Source: PALG01 sp964495885 (lineage in GTDB: Bacteria; Bacteroidota; Bacteroidia; Flavobacteriales; Flavobacteriaceae). From it: a DNA stretch of 64,000 bases. Under the pieces are notes generated by a model, which did not search any database, was not told the DNA's origin, and was given only the letters and a program-made list of their open reading frames with translations. Location of the stretch: positions 148,728 through 212,727 of the forward strand of contig CAZBWO010000004.1 of the NCBI GenBank assembly GCA_964495885.1, written 5' to 3'. This document shows, one piece after another, positions 44,176 through 53,259 of the stretch (position 1 is its first letter; the number at the start of each line of letters is the position of its first letter). The position numbers and the translations under genes are program-made.

Positions 44176-46275
44176 ATGCCCGAACAGATTAATGTAGCGC
44201 TTCTTGGAAATCCCAACACAGGGAAAACTTCGGTCTTTAACCGGCTTACGGGCCTCAACCAAAAAGTGGGGAACTATCCCGGCATCACCGTAGAAAAAAA
44301 GGAAGGAATCTGTAAACTGCCACGTGGAAGAAAAGCCCATATTCTAGACCTCCCCGGCACGTATAGCTTAAATGCTTCTTCCATAGATGAAAACGTGGTC
44401 ATTGAACTCCTGCTCAATAAAAACGACAAGGACTTCCCAGATTTGGCTGTGGTGGTTTGTGATGTGGAAAACCTGAAACGAAACCTACTCCTTTTTACCC
44501 AAATAAAAGACCTAGGGCTTCCTACCATTCTGGTCATTAATATGGCAGACCGAATGAAACGGAAAGCCATTTCCTTGGATATTCCAAAAATGGAGGCTAC
44601 CCTAAACACCAAAATCGTCTTGGTTAGCTCCCGAAAAAATGAGGGCTTCGAAGCTTTAAAAGAAGCCATCTATAATTACCGAAGCCTAAACACCCTGCCT
44701 TGCGTGAATGCTTCGGTGATTGCGCCAGAGTATTTTGACCGACTTCGGAAAACCTTCCCAGATCAGGATTTGTATAAACTATGGCTGGTGATTACCCAGG
44801 ATGTAAACTTCGGAAAACTGGACCGGAAAGCCTTCCAGGGCGTAGAATCCTTTAAAACCGAAACCAAAAGCACCCTCAAACGGTTGCAGCAAAAGGAAAC
44901 CATTAAACGCTATCAGTTCATTAATGATCTCCTCAAGGAAACATTATTCATTGACACTGCCAATGCAAAGGACCTGCGCAGTAGGTTAGATAGGGTCCTT
45001 ACCCATAAGGTGTGGGGATACCTTATTTTCTTCGGAATTTTGATGCTTATTTTCCAAGCCATCTTTGATTGGAGTAGCTACCCCATGGATTTCATTGATG
45101 CTACCTTCGCTTCGCTTAGTGATTGGCTGAAACATGCCCTTCCCGAAGGGGATTTCACCCGTTTATTGGCGGAAGGGATCGTCCCGGGATTGGGTGGAAT
45201 CGTCATCTTCATTCCGCAGATTGCCTTTCTCTTCCTTTTCATTTCCATCTTAGAGGAAACAGGGTATATGAGTAGGGTAGTGTTTTTAATGGACCGCATC
45301 ATGCGACGTTTCGGCTTAAGCGGAAAAAGTGTGGTTCCCCTCGTTTCGGGAACTGCCTGTGCCATTCCCGCCATCATGGCCACCCGAAACATCGAAAACT
45401 GGAAAGAACGCCTGATTACCATTTTGGTCACTCCTTTTACCACCTGTTCGGCACGATTACCCGTATACCTCATCATCATTTCCTTGGTAATCCCAGAACA
45501 ACGTATTTTGGGGATTTTCAGCCTTCAGGGGCTTACCCTTATGTTCTTGTACCTCCTAGGGTTTGGGGCAGCTATTTTTTCGGCCTACCTACTGGACAAA
45601 GTATTACGCATTCCCAACAAATCCTTTTTTGTCATTGAAATGCCCAATTATAAGGTACCGCTTCCCAAAAATGTCCTCATTACCGTGGTAGAGAAGACAA
45701 AATCTTTTGTGTTTGGTGCCGGAAAGATCATCCTCGCCATCTCTATCATCCTTTGGGTATTGGCTTCCTATGGCCCGGGTGAATTCAAGGATGCCGAACG
45801 CATCGTTACTGAACAATACCAAGGTAAAACCATTTCGGAAGAAGACCTTGAAACAGAAATTGCTTCCTTTAAATTAGAGCATTCCTATATTGGGATCCTA
45901 GGCCGTGGGATTGAACCCGTGGTAGCTCCCTTGGGATACGATTGGAAAATTGGGATTGCCATCGTAAGTTCCTTTGCCGCCCGTGAAGTCTTTGTAGGTA
46001 CATTAGCCACAATCTACAGCGTGGGAAGTGAAGAAGAAGAAACCATTCGTAAACGGATGGCCGCAGAGATCAATCCTATCTTGGGCACCCCAAGATTTAA
46101 TTTTGCCAGTGGGGTTTCCTTATTGCTGTTTTACGCTTTTGCGATGCAATGCATGAGTACCTTGGCGGTGGTACGCAGGGAAACCAATAGTTGGAAATGG
46201 CCTCTATGGCAATTGGTGTTTATGAGTGCTTTAGCCTATGCGGTGGCACTTGCAGCCTATCAATTTTTAACTTAA
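44176..46275 (+). CDS. feoB: ferrous iron transport protein B
   Basis: 699 residues. N-terminal G domain: G1 GNPNTGKTSVFN, switch G-T in YPGITVEKKEG, G3 LDLPGTYSL, G4 NMAD. Two gate domains with the Cys-bearing SGTACAIPAIMATRN and TTCSARLPVY, then further helices. GTP-driven Fe(II) uptake in the inner membrane. Followed after 9 bp by a small Cys-rich partner. Family is certain. Confidence 0.96.
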   Translation: MPEQINVALLGNPNTGKTSVFNRLTGLNQKVGNYPGITVEKKEGICKLPRGRKAHILDLPGTYSLNASSIDENVVIELLLNKNDKDFPDLAVVVCDVENLKRNLLLFTQIKDLGLPTILVINMADRMKRKAISLDIPKMEATLNTKIVLVSSRKNEGFEALKEAIYNYRSLNTLPCVNASVIAPEYFDRLRKTFPDQDLYKLWLVITQDVNFGKLDRKAFQGVESFKTETKSTLKRLQQKETIKRYQFINDLLKETLFIDTANAKDLRSRLDRVLTHKVWGYLIFFGILMLIFQAIFDWSSYPMDFIDATFASLSDWLKHALPEGDFTRLLAEGIVPGLGGIVIFIPQIAFLFLFISILEETGYMSRVVFLMDRIMRRFGLSGKSVVPLVSGTACAIPAIMATRNIENWKERLITILVTPFTTCSARLPVYLIIISLVIPEQRILGIFSLQGLTLMFLYLLGFGAAIFSAYLLDKVLRIPNKSFFVIEMPNYKVPLPKNVLITVVEKTKSFVFGAGKIILAISIILWVLASYGPGEFKDAERIVTEQYQGKTISEEDLETEIASFKLEHSYIGILGRGIEPVVAPLGYDWKIGIAIVSSFAAREVFVGTLATIYSVGSEEEETIRKRMAAEINPILGTPRFNFASGVSLLLFYAFAMQCMSTLAVVRRETNSWKWPLWQLVFMSALAYAVALAAYQFLT

Positions 46276-46284
46276 TTTAATCGT

Positions 46285-46443
46285 ATGCAAACGTTACTGG
46301 TCATTATCACTTTCACCATTGCCCTAGTTTATTTGATACGCAAGTTTGTTTGGGTCCCCGCTTTTGAATCCCGAAAGAAGTCTTCCCATACCCTAGACGG
46401 CGGAAAGACCAAATGTGGCGATAAGAATTGTGGTTGCCATTAA
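46285..46443 (+). CDS. FeoB-associated Cys-rich membrane protein
   Basis: Only 52 residues. One membrane helix (LLVIITFTIALVYLIRKFV), a charged linker, and a C-terminal Cys cluster (KCGDKNCGCH) that likely binds iron. This is the layout of the small Cys-rich protein coded behind feoB in many Bacteroidota. Its TAA overlaps the stop of the convergent lipoprotein gene at the palindrome TTAA. Confidence 0.85.
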   Translation: MQTLLVIITFTIALVYLIRKFVWVPAFESRKKSSHTLDGGKTKCGDKNCGCH

Positions 46444-46859
46444 TCCTTCGGGGTTTTGATAAGGACTACGGAGTAGTTACTTATTTCAACTCCTTGTGCT
46501 TTGGAAGGCAATACCGCTTCCACCTTCCAACTTAGATTTTCATTGGAAAATACTTCCAAACTTGTGGGCTCCCCTTGACGGGTCGCCCCCACATAAATTT
46601 TCTTGGTTTCCGAAGCACCTCCCGCTTCCTTCACTTCAAATTGCAAAATGGCCCGGCCCGCCCAAATACATTGTACGTCTTTAGGACACCTACTATCTTC
46701 CAATAATTTCAGAAAGGTAATGCTATGCCCATCCAAGGTTCGGCTTTCGCCAAGGGGAAGGTTAATTTCGGAGGGGCTACTTTGGGTGGTGGGTTTGGTT
46801 TCAGCACATCCGCATCCCAAGAGGGAAACCAATGCAATCAATACTAGCTGTGTTTTCAT
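46440..46859 (-). CDS. small lipoprotein of unknown function
   Basis: 139 residues from the ATG of MKTQLVLIALVSLLGCGCAE; a slightly earlier ATG adds three. Lipobox LLGC. Contains HSITFLKLLEDSRCPKDVQC then IWAGRAILQFEV, a beta-sandwich-like segment with a conserved Cys pair. No family is recognised. 18 bp after the ZIP transporter gene in the DtxR - ZIP - lipoprotein operon, so it may take part in metal homeostasis. Confidence 0.72.
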   Translation of the reverse strand: MKTQLVLIALVSLLGCGCAETKPTTQSSPSEINLPLGESRTLDGHSITFLKLLEDSRCPKDVQCIWAGRAILQFEVKEAGGASETKKIYVGATRQGEPTSLEVFSNENLSWKVEAVLPSKAQGVEISNYSVVLIKTPKD

Positions 46860-46877
46860 GATGGGCAAGGTACTAAA

Positions 46878-47702
46878 TTATCCTAAGCCCACATCTAGGG
46901 TCATCATCACAATAAAACCGCCAATAAAGCCCATGGTGGCAATGTCTGTATATTTATCCATTTGGGTTTCGGGAATCACCTCTTCCACTACCACAAAAAT
47001 CATGGCTCCTGCCGCAAATGCCAAGGCATAGGGCAAAATAGGCTGGAAGGTAAGCACCGCCCAAGCCCCTAAAACCGCAGCAACGGGCTCTACCAATGCA
47101 GAAGCCTGTCCGTACATAAAGCTTTTATAACGACTCATTCCTGCCCTTCGAAGGGGCATGGCTACCGCAATTCCTTCGGGGAAGTTTTGCAATCCAATTC
47201 CCAAGGCCAATGCCACAGCACCCCCAATGGAAGCACCGTCAATTCCGGCAGCAACCCCACCAAACAAAACCCCTACCGCCAATCCTTCAGGGATATTGTG
47301 CAGGGTAATGGCCAAAGTAAGCAAGGTAGTCTTATGCCAAGGGGTTTTTATCCCCTCCTTTTCAGATTCCTTAAAATTGAGGTGCAAGTGTGGAAGGATT
47401 TTATCCAACCCAAAGAGAAAAATAGCGCCTAGAAAGAATCCTACCGCCGAAGGAATCACCTTCTCGAACCCTTCCCCAGGACTCATTTCAATCCCGGGCG
47501 CTAATAGGCTCCAAAAACTGGCCGCTACCATGACTCCTCCCGTGAACCCCAACATGCCATCCAACCAAGCACGGTTCATGTTTTTAAAGAAAAATACAAA
47601 GGCCGCCCCAAAAGCGGTAAGTCCCCATGTAAATAAAGAGGCATAGAGTGCCGCCAAAACGGGATCTATTTGTTCAAAATAGGCAATTACTTGATCCATC
47701 AT
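46878..47702 (-). CDS. ZIP-family metal transporter
   Basis: 274 residues, eight membrane helices. Helix 4 and 5 hold the metal site: TLAITLHNIPEGLAVG and GIGLQNFPEGIAVAMPL (H-N-x-P-E-G and Q-N-F-P-E-G). An His-rich loop (LPHLHLNFKE) precedes them. Imports Zn, Mn or Fe. Placed directly (2 bp) behind the DtxR-type regulator. Confidence 0.92.
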   Translation of the reverse strand: MMDQVIAYFEQIDPVLAALYASLFTWGLTAFGAAFVFFFKNMNRAWLDGMLGFTGGVMVAASFWSLLAPGIEMSPGEGFEKVIPSAVGFFLGAIFLFGLDKILPHLHLNFKESEKEGIKTPWHKTTLLTLAITLHNIPEGLAVGVLFGGVAAGIDGASIGGAVALALGIGLQNFPEGIAVAMPLRRAGMSRYKSFMYGQASALVEPVAAVLGAWAVLTFQPILPYALAFAAGAMIFVVVEEVIPETQMDKYTDIATMGFIGGFIVMMTLDVGLG

Positions 47703-47704
47703 AT

Positions 47705-48364
47705 CTAAATTGTTTGAATGTATAGGTTTTCGGAAATCTGCTTCGACACAAAAAAGGAGTCCCCAGCGACTAGAATCTGGAGGGACTCATCAAAATCTTC
47801 CTTGGTCAACACCTTGATTTCACTACCTATGGCTATATTTTTTTTATTGAGGTAAGTTAAAAATGTACTTTCCGAATTCTTCACCCCCACACAAATCCCC
47901 TGCTCTGAAACCTCCATATCCTTCAGTAGTTTTTTAGCGGTTTTCTTGAAATTTCCCTCTTCATCAGGTATGGGATCCCCGTGGGGATCTACCGTAGGAT
48001 AGTCCAAAAAGGCATCCAACCGGTTGATGAGTTCTTCAGACTTGATATGCTCCAGCTGCTCTGCAATTTCATGTACCTGCTCCCAGCTAAAGTCCAGCTT
48101 TTGCACCAAAAAGGTTTCCCATAAACGGTGCTTACGAATCACGCTTAACGCCTTTTTCCTGCCGGCATCGGTTAAGGAAGTGCCCTTGTATTTTACATAG
48201 GTAAGCATTTCCTTGTCTGCCAACTTCTGTACCATATCGGTGACCGAAGAAGGCTTGGTATCCAACTGCTCTGCAATGGCATTGGTGCTTACTTCCTCTT
48301 GTTGCAATTTCTCCAAATGAAAAATGGCCTTGAGGTAATTCTCTTCTGAATGACTGAATTTCAT
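47705..48364 (-). CDS. DtxR/MntR-type metal-dependent transcriptional regulator
   Basis: 219 residues from the ATG of MKFSHSEENYLKAIF; a longer frame to 48397 runs into the operator region and lacks family homology. The N-terminal winged HTH (STNAIAEQLDTKPSSVTDMV), a dimerisation domain with metal ligands (HKHRLWETFL-like RKHRLWETFLVQKLDF, AEQLEHIKSEELINRL, DYPTVDPHGDPIP), and a C-terminal FeoA/SH3-like part. It is first in an operon with a ZIP transporter and divergent from a TonB receptor, with a candidate site between them. Confidence 0.92.
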   Translation of the reverse strand: MKFSHSEENYLKAIFHLEKLQQEEVSTNAIAEQLDTKPSSVTDMVQKLADKEMLTYVKYKGTSLTDAGRKKALSVIRKHRLWETFLVQKLDFSWEQVHEIAEQLEHIKSEELINRLDAFLDYPTVDPHGDPIPDEEGNFKKTAKKLLKDMEVSEQGICVGVKNSESTFLTYLNKKNIAIGSEIKVLTKEDFDESLQILVAGDSFFVSKQISENLYIQTI

Positions 48365-48403
48365 ACTACAAATGTAGCATATTTTGATTAATAACAAAAT
48401 ATT

Positions 48404-48423
48404 TTTAGATTTGCCTAAATTTT
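48404..48423. promoter_or_regulatory. candidate DtxR/MntR-type operator
   Basis: TTTAGATTTGCCTAAATTTT contains the imperfect palindrome TTTAG-N6-CTAAA. It matches the IdeR/DtxR box at about 12 of 19 positions by eye and lies between the divergent starts of the regulator (48364) and the TonB receptor (48441). Possible joint control of both; binding is inferred. Confidence 0.5.
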
Positions 48424-48440
48424 ATATTAGACAAAAGTAA

Positions 48441-50687
48441 ATGAAGTGGTTTGTTTTTATTTGGATAGGGTGCTCATGTTGGTTGGTCAATGCGCAACAC
48501 ACCCTTTCGGGCAAGGTTTCTTTTGATGGGGAACCCCTTCCGTTTGCAAACGTATATCTAAAAGGAACCTCCTTCGGAACAACCTCTGATGAAAATGGCG
48601 ACTTCCAGTTAACCAACATCCCTTCCGGAACCTATCAAATCATTGCTTCCTTTACAGGATATGACCCAGAAGTAAAGTCTATTAAAGTGCCACACTCCCT
48701 TCCCCTACATTTTTCCCTTACGGAAAATAATAGCTTAGACGAAGTGGTTGTCACAGGAACCTTGAAGCCCGTGAACCGACTGGAAAGTCCGGTGCCGGTT
48801 GAAGTCTACACTCCCACCTTTCTTAAAAAAAATCCTACCCCCAATATTTTTGAAGCCCTGCAAAACGTCAATGGGGTACGCCCCCAACTCAATTGTAACG
48901 TTTGTAATACCGGTGATATCCACATCAACGGGTTGGAAGGCCCCTACACCTTGGTCTTGATTGACGGCATGCCTATTGTAAGCGGACTTTCAACCGTGTA
49001 TGGCCTTTCTGGGATTCCCAATTCCTTGATAGAACAGGTGGAGATTGTGAAAGGGCCTGCCTCTTCCCTTTACGGAAGTGAAGCCGTGGGTGGGCTTATC
49101 AATGTCATCACCAAGCTTCCAGAAAACGCGCCAAAAATATCGGTTGATGGGTTCTCCACTTCTTGGGGGGAAGTAAACCTAGATGCTGCGTTTCAGTTTG
49201 GGATTGGGGAAAAAACCAAGGTGCTTACCGGAATCAATTACTATAATTACAGCAACCCCATAGACCAAAACAACGATAATTTTACCGATGTCACCCTGCA
49301 GGACCGACTGTCTGTCTTCCAGAAATGGAACTTTAAACGGCAAAACAACCGGCTTTTTTCCATGGCAGGGCGTTTTTTCTATGAAGACCGCTGGGGCGGG
49401 GAAATGAATTGGAACCCCAATTTCAGGGGAGGCGATGTGGTTTATGGGGAAAGTATTTACACCACCCGCTATGAACTTATTGGCAGGTACCAATTGCCCA
49501 CCAACCAACCCATTCATTTTCAGTATTCGTATTCCTACCACGATCAAAATTCGGTCTACGGAAACACCTCATACCTAGCCCAACAGCAGATTGGGTTTGG
49601 GCAACTTACCTGGGATTACTCCCGTCCAAAACACGATTGGCTCTTTGGGGTAGCGGCACGCTATAACTTTTACAATGATAATACCCCTGCAACCATCAAC
49701 CCAGACGAAGTGGTCATTCCCTCCCTTTTTGTGCAGGACGAAATGCAACTTTTTGAAAGCCACAAACTCCTTCTTGGGCTACGCTATGACTACGATAAAA
49801 GACACGGTTCCATTCTCACCCCTCGTTTGGCCTACCGTTGGAAGCCTACAGAGGATGATATCATTCGGCTGAATGCAGGTACCGGCTTTCGGGTGGTGAA
49901 CCTGTTTACGGAAGAACATGCCGCCCTTACCGGCGCCCGCGAAGTAGTCATCACCGAAGCCTTAGACCCAGAACAGTCCTATAACATCAACCTCAACTAC
50001 CTTAAAAAGGTCTATGCTAAAAACGGAATGCTCTTTAATTTGGACGCTTCAGTCTGGTATACCTATTTTACGAATGCCATTGTCCCCGACTATGACACGA
50101 ATCCCAACCAAATTATCTATGACAACCTCAACGGATTTGCCAACTCATACGGTGCCAGCTTCAACCTGGATGCATTATTGGCCACTGGGGTACGCGCCAT
50201 GTTGGGGTTTACCTATCAAGAGGTGACACAAACTGAAAATGGCATTACCCAACAGCAAATCCTTACCGAAAAATTTTCAGGGACTTGGGCACTTTCCTAT
50301 AAACATTATGGCACCCACCTTACATTAGATTATACAGGGAATATCTATGGCCCCATGCGCTTGCCCTTATTGGGCCCGCTAGACCCTAGGGCTGAATTTT
50401 CCCCTACCTGGAGCATTCAGAATATACAGCTTACCTATGAAGGGTGGGATGAAATAGAATTATACGCAGGGGTAAAAAACATACTGGATTGGACCCCCAA
50501 CAAAGGCAATCCGTTTATCATTGCTCGGGCGAATGATCCTTTCGATAAGGAAGTGACTTTTGATGCGGAAGGCAATGCCGTTCCTACGGCCAATAATCCG
50601 TACGGACTTACCTTCGATCCGTCTTATGTGTACGCCCCCAACCAAGGGAGGCGGTTATTCTTCGGGTTACGGTATACGCTTCAATAA
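48441..50687 (+). CDS. TonB-dependent receptor, iron or metal type
   Basis: 748 residues. Signal peptide (CSCWLVNAQ), a carboxypeptidase-like regulatory domain (LSGKVSFDGEPLPFANVYLK), plug domain with a CxxC in LNCNVCNTGDIHINGLEG, then GPYTLVLIDGMPIVSG, and a barrel ending RRLFFGLRYTLQ. Closest in look to siderophore or colicin receptors (CirA-like). Divergent from the DtxR-type regulator with a shared operator candidate, so probably an iron or other metal complex importer. Stop abuts the convergent YHS gene. Confidence 0.92.
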   Translation: MKWFVFIWIGCSCWLVNAQHTLSGKVSFDGEPLPFANVYLKGTSFGTTSDENGDFQLTNIPSGTYQIIASFTGYDPEVKSIKVPHSLPLHFSLTENNSLDEVVVTGTLKPVNRLESPVPVEVYTPTFLKKNPTPNIFEALQNVNGVRPQLNCNVCNTGDIHINGLEGPYTLVLIDGMPIVSGLSTVYGLSGIPNSLIEQVEIVKGPASSLYGSEAVGGLINVITKLPENAPKISVDGFSTSWGEVNLDAAFQFGIGEKTKVLTGINYYNYSNPIDQNNDNFTDVTLQDRLSVFQKWNFKRQNNRLFSMAGRFFYEDRWGGEMNWNPNFRGGDVVYGESIYTTRYELIGRYQLPTNQPIHFQYSYSYHDQNSVYGNTSYLAQQQIGFGQLTWDYSRPKHDWLFGVAARYNFYNDNTPATINPDEVVIPSLFVQDEMQLFESHKLLLGLRYDYDKRHGSILTPRLAYRWKPTEDDIIRLNAGTGFRVVNLFTEEHAALTGAREVVITEALDPEQSYNINLNYLKKVYAKNGMLFNLDASVWYTYFTNAIVPDYDTNPNQIIYDNLNGFANSYGASFNLDALLATGVRAMLGFTYQEVTQTENGITQQQILTEKFSGTWALSYKHYGTHLTLDYTGNIYGPMRLPLLGPLDPRAEFSPTWSIQNIQLTYEGWDEIELYAGVKNILDWTPNKGNPFIIARANDPFDKEVTFDAEGNAVPTANNPYGLTFDPSYVYAPNQGRRLFFGLRYTLQ

Positions 50688-51134
50688 TTAATGTTGCACA
50701 TGTTGTTGCCATTGTGCATCGGCCGCCTTTCGAAGGGAAGCTTCATCTTCCTTCTGCCATTTCTTTAGGGTGTTTACGCCCCAGGCCTTGTAAAAAAGGT
50801 ACAGCTTTTCATCCTGAATAAGGTAAGCTTCTGGGTTTATGGAAACCAGCTCCCCATTCTTGGCCATGGCATAGGCACAATAGCCACCATACTGCGGAAG
50901 GTATTTTAGTGGGGCCTTATCAAATTCCATTCGGTGGTCCTCACTGGCAAAGTAGAAAGTCACGCCATCCAATTCCGAAGTATAGTCTGAAGAACCCTTT
51001 ACAGGCTCGCCTTCAAAATAAGAGACTACATCATAGCCTTCAATGGCAATCCCATCCTTTTCATAAATGGGGTCCTGCGCCCAAAGACTAGTGGCAAATA
51101 ACATACAAACGGAAAGTAGCAGTGGTGTTTTCAT
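50688..51134 (-). CDS. exported YHS-domain protein
   Basis: 148 residues with signal peptide (CMLFATSLWAQ). YHS core IEGYDVVSYFEGEPVKGSSD and QYGGYCAYAMAKNGELV. Paralogue of the island YHS protein (39449-39922), with the same length and motif order. YHS domains are associated with metal binding, fitting the iron/metal genes around it. Convergent with the TonB receptor; stop codons abut (TAA then TTA). Confidence 0.88.
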   Translation of the reverse strand: MKTPLLLSVCMLFATSLWAQDPIYEKDGIAIEGYDVVSYFEGEPVKGSSDYTSELDGVTFYFASEDHRMEFDKAPLKYLPQYGGYCAYAMAKNGELVSINPEAYLIQDEKLYLFYKAWGVNTLKKWQKEDEASLRKAADAQWQQHVQH

Positions 51135-51167
51135 GCAGGGGTAGTAGCATATTCTTTGGAAACCTTA

Positions 51168-51905
51168 CTAAAAGCCCCGTTCTTTTTGCAATTGCTCGTA
51201 GGCTTCCTGTACTTTTCTAAATTTCTCCTCGGCGCCTTTTTGATAGGCTTCATCCATGTGCTGCAGCTTATCTGGGTGGTATTTCTTCACCATTTCGCGA
51301 TAGGCTTTTTTAATATCTGAATTGGAAGCATTCCGTTCAATCTCCAAAATCTTATAGGCGCTATCGGGGTTTTTAAAGAACATGGCCTTGATGCTCTCAA
51401 AGTCCCGCATCTGTAGCCCCAAGTATCCAGAAATACGGGAAATCATCTGCACTTCGGAATCAGATACATGCCCATCAGCATTCGCAATACTGAACAAAAA
51501 GTGCAATACCTGCAAGCGTGATTCATACCGCATCCGCTTCCGAAAGGCATCCCCTATCCTTGCTTCGGAGATTCCCCGCTTTTTAATCACCTCATTGAAG
51601 GTCCTGAAGGTCGCATTGGCGCGATCCTTTCCGTAGGCCTGCACGAAATACTGACGTACATAATCCAACTCACTCTGATTCACGGTACCATCTGCCTTGA
51701 TCACCAATGAGGCCAAAGAGAGCAGGTTCAATTCAAAGTCGGCAGGGGTCACATTCCGTTGGCTCGTGGTAAAAACGGTACGTCGTTGGGTTTTTTTCTT
51801 CCCCAAATTCATATTATCAAAAATACTTCCTATTACAAATCCTATTAACGCCCCAGGAAAGCGAAAAAAAGAATATCCCAAAATGGCCATTAACCAACGT
51901 ATCAT
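51168..51905 (-). CDS. TerB-DnaJ co-chaperone-like protein (DjlA-like)
   Basis: 245 residues. N-terminal hydrophobic segment (MAILGYSFFRFPGALIGFVIG), TerB-like helical region (LLSLASLVIKADGTVNQSEL, then ISRISGYLGL), and a C-terminal J domain with the HPD motif (MVKKYHPDKLQHMD). Such DjlA-type proteins stimulate DnaK at the membrane. Stands alone on the minus strand. Confidence 0.9.
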   Translation of the reverse strand: MIRWLMAILGYSFFRFPGALIGFVIGSIFDNMNLGKKKTQRRTVFTTSQRNVTPADFELNLLSLASLVIKADGTVNQSELDYVRQYFVQAYGKDRANATFRTFNEVIKKRGISEARIGDAFRKRMRYESRLQVLHFLFSIANADGHVSDSEVQMISRISGYLGLQMRDFESIKAMFFKNPDSAYKILEIERNASNSDIKKAYREMVKKYHPDKLQHMDEAYQKGAEEKFRKVQEAYEQLQKERGF

Positions 51906-52040
51906 CTAAGCGTACTGAAATTTATGTATAAGGGCACCAAAGATAGCCATTCTCAAAAGTCTTTGCATCATTTTAAGAAGTATCGCCCTTAAATTGGTTA
52001 TCTTTGCCCCAAAATTGTTACACCTTATAAACGTATTGAT

Positions 52041-52451
52041 ATGTACCCTCCAGAATTAGTAAAACCCATGCGGGAAGATTTAACGCAAATTGGTTTTCAG
52101 GAATTGTTCACTGCAGATGCAGTAGATGAAGCCATCCATCAAGATGGCACCGTGTTGGTAGTAGTGAATTCGGTGTGTGGCTGTGCCGCCGCCAATGCCC
52201 GCCCCGGTGCTCGTATGTCCTTGCAAAATGCCAAAACACCAGACCACTTGGTGACTGTGTTTGCAGGGGTAGATTTTGAAGCCGTAGACGCCGCACGTGC
52301 CCTTATGGTCCCTTTCCCACCCAGCTCGCCTTCCATGGCACTGTTCAAGAACGGGGAATTGGTGCACATGTTGGAACGCCACCATATTGAAGGCCGTAGT
52401 GCCGACATGATTTCCGAAAATCTAAAAAGCGCGTACGATAGCTATTGCTAA
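52041..52451 (+). CDS. BrxA/BrxB-type bacilliredoxin
   Basis: 136 residues, thioredoxin-like fold of the YphP/YqiW group. The active site is CGC in NSVCGCAAANARPG. These proteins remove bacillithiol or similar thiols from oxidised proteins. Followed by a strong terminator at 52471-52503. Confidence 0.92.
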   Translation: MYPPELVKPMREDLTQIGFQELFTADAVDEAIHQDGTVLVVVNSVCGCAAANARPGARMSLQNAKTPDHLVTVFAGVDFEAVDAARALMVPFPPSSPSMALFKNGELVHMLERHHIEGRSADMISENLKSAYDSYC

Positions 52452-52470
52452 GCCACGCAAAAGATCTTCT

Positions 52471-52503
52471 AAAAACCGCCCATCTTCTTGGGCGGTTTTT
52501 TTA
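52471..52503 (+). terminator. intrinsic terminator after bacilliredoxin gene
   Basis: ACCGCCCA (52475-52482) pairs with TGGGCGGT (52489-52496), followed by TTTTTTTATTT. A-run upstream makes it usable on the minus strand as well. Confidence 0.88.
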
Positions 52504-52514
52504 TTTTTGATGGT

Positions 52515-53258
52515 ATGAAAACCCTGCATAAAATAGTGGCGGCCCCTTTTTCGGTGTTATTTTACCTGGTCTTCGGACTCCTACTGGTGGTGTTTGATGT
52601 CATCCAACGTATTTGCCTCAACCTTTTTGGGTACAATGCCCATAAACACGCGGTGACCATTTGTAACGGACTCACCGTTTTGGCGCTACACCTCACGGGC
52701 GCTACCATTTCCTTTACCAATAAGCAGACCTTACACCAAAACACGCCCTATATCATCGTCTCCAACCACCAAAGCATGTGGGACATTCCGCCGCTCATTT
52801 GGTTCCTGCGGAAGATCCATCCTAAATTCATCTCTAAAATTGAATTGGGAAAAGGCATTCCCACCGTATCCTATAACCTTCGGAAAGGAGGGTCTATCCT
52901 TATAGACCGCAAAAACCCCAAACAATCTACCGAAGCCATCATCAAGGGCGCGAAATATATTTCCGAAAACGGCCGAAGCATGGTGATTTTTGCCGAAGGC
53001 ACCCGAAGCAGGGACGGGCATCCCAAGCCCTTCCGTAAAAAAGGGCTGCTTACCTTATTTGAACATGCCCCCGACGCCTACGTACTACCCATCACCATCA
53101 ACAACTCCTGGAAATTGCAACGCTTTGGGACCTTTCCTATACCGCTATTTACCCGATTGAAATTTGAGGTGCACCCTCCCAAAAAGGTATCAGACTATGA
53201 GCCCCACCAACTCATTGAACTGCTGGAGACGGAAATACATTCAAAAGTAGAAGTCTAG
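52515..53258 (+). CDS. plsC: 1-acyl-sn-glycerol-3-phosphate acyltransferase
   Basis: 247 residues from ATG 52515. An earlier in-frame codon at 52488 lies inside the terminator hairpin and is rejected. PlsC-type acyltransferase of phospholipid synthesis: NHxxxxD as SNHQSMWDIPP, and EGTRS in FAEGTRSRDGHPKPF. One or two N-terminal hydrophobic helices anchor it to the inner membrane. Confidence 0.93.
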   Translation: MKTLHKIVAAPFSVLFYLVFGLLLVVFDVIQRICLNLFGYNAHKHAVTICNGLTVLALHLTGATISFTNKQTLHQNTPYIIVSNHQSMWDIPPLIWFLRKIHPKFISKIELGKGIPTVSYNLRKGGSILIDRKNPKQSTEAIIKGAKYISENGRSMVIFAEGTRSRDGHPKPFRKKGLLTLFEHAPDAYVLPITINNSWKLQRFGTFPIPLFTRLKFEVHPPKKVSDYEPHQLIELLETEIHSKVEV

Positions 53259-53259
53259 C

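Noticed and set aside
52488..52514. Longer PlsC start at 52488
   Set aside because: It would start within the terminator hairpin of the previous gene; the ATG at 52515 is better.
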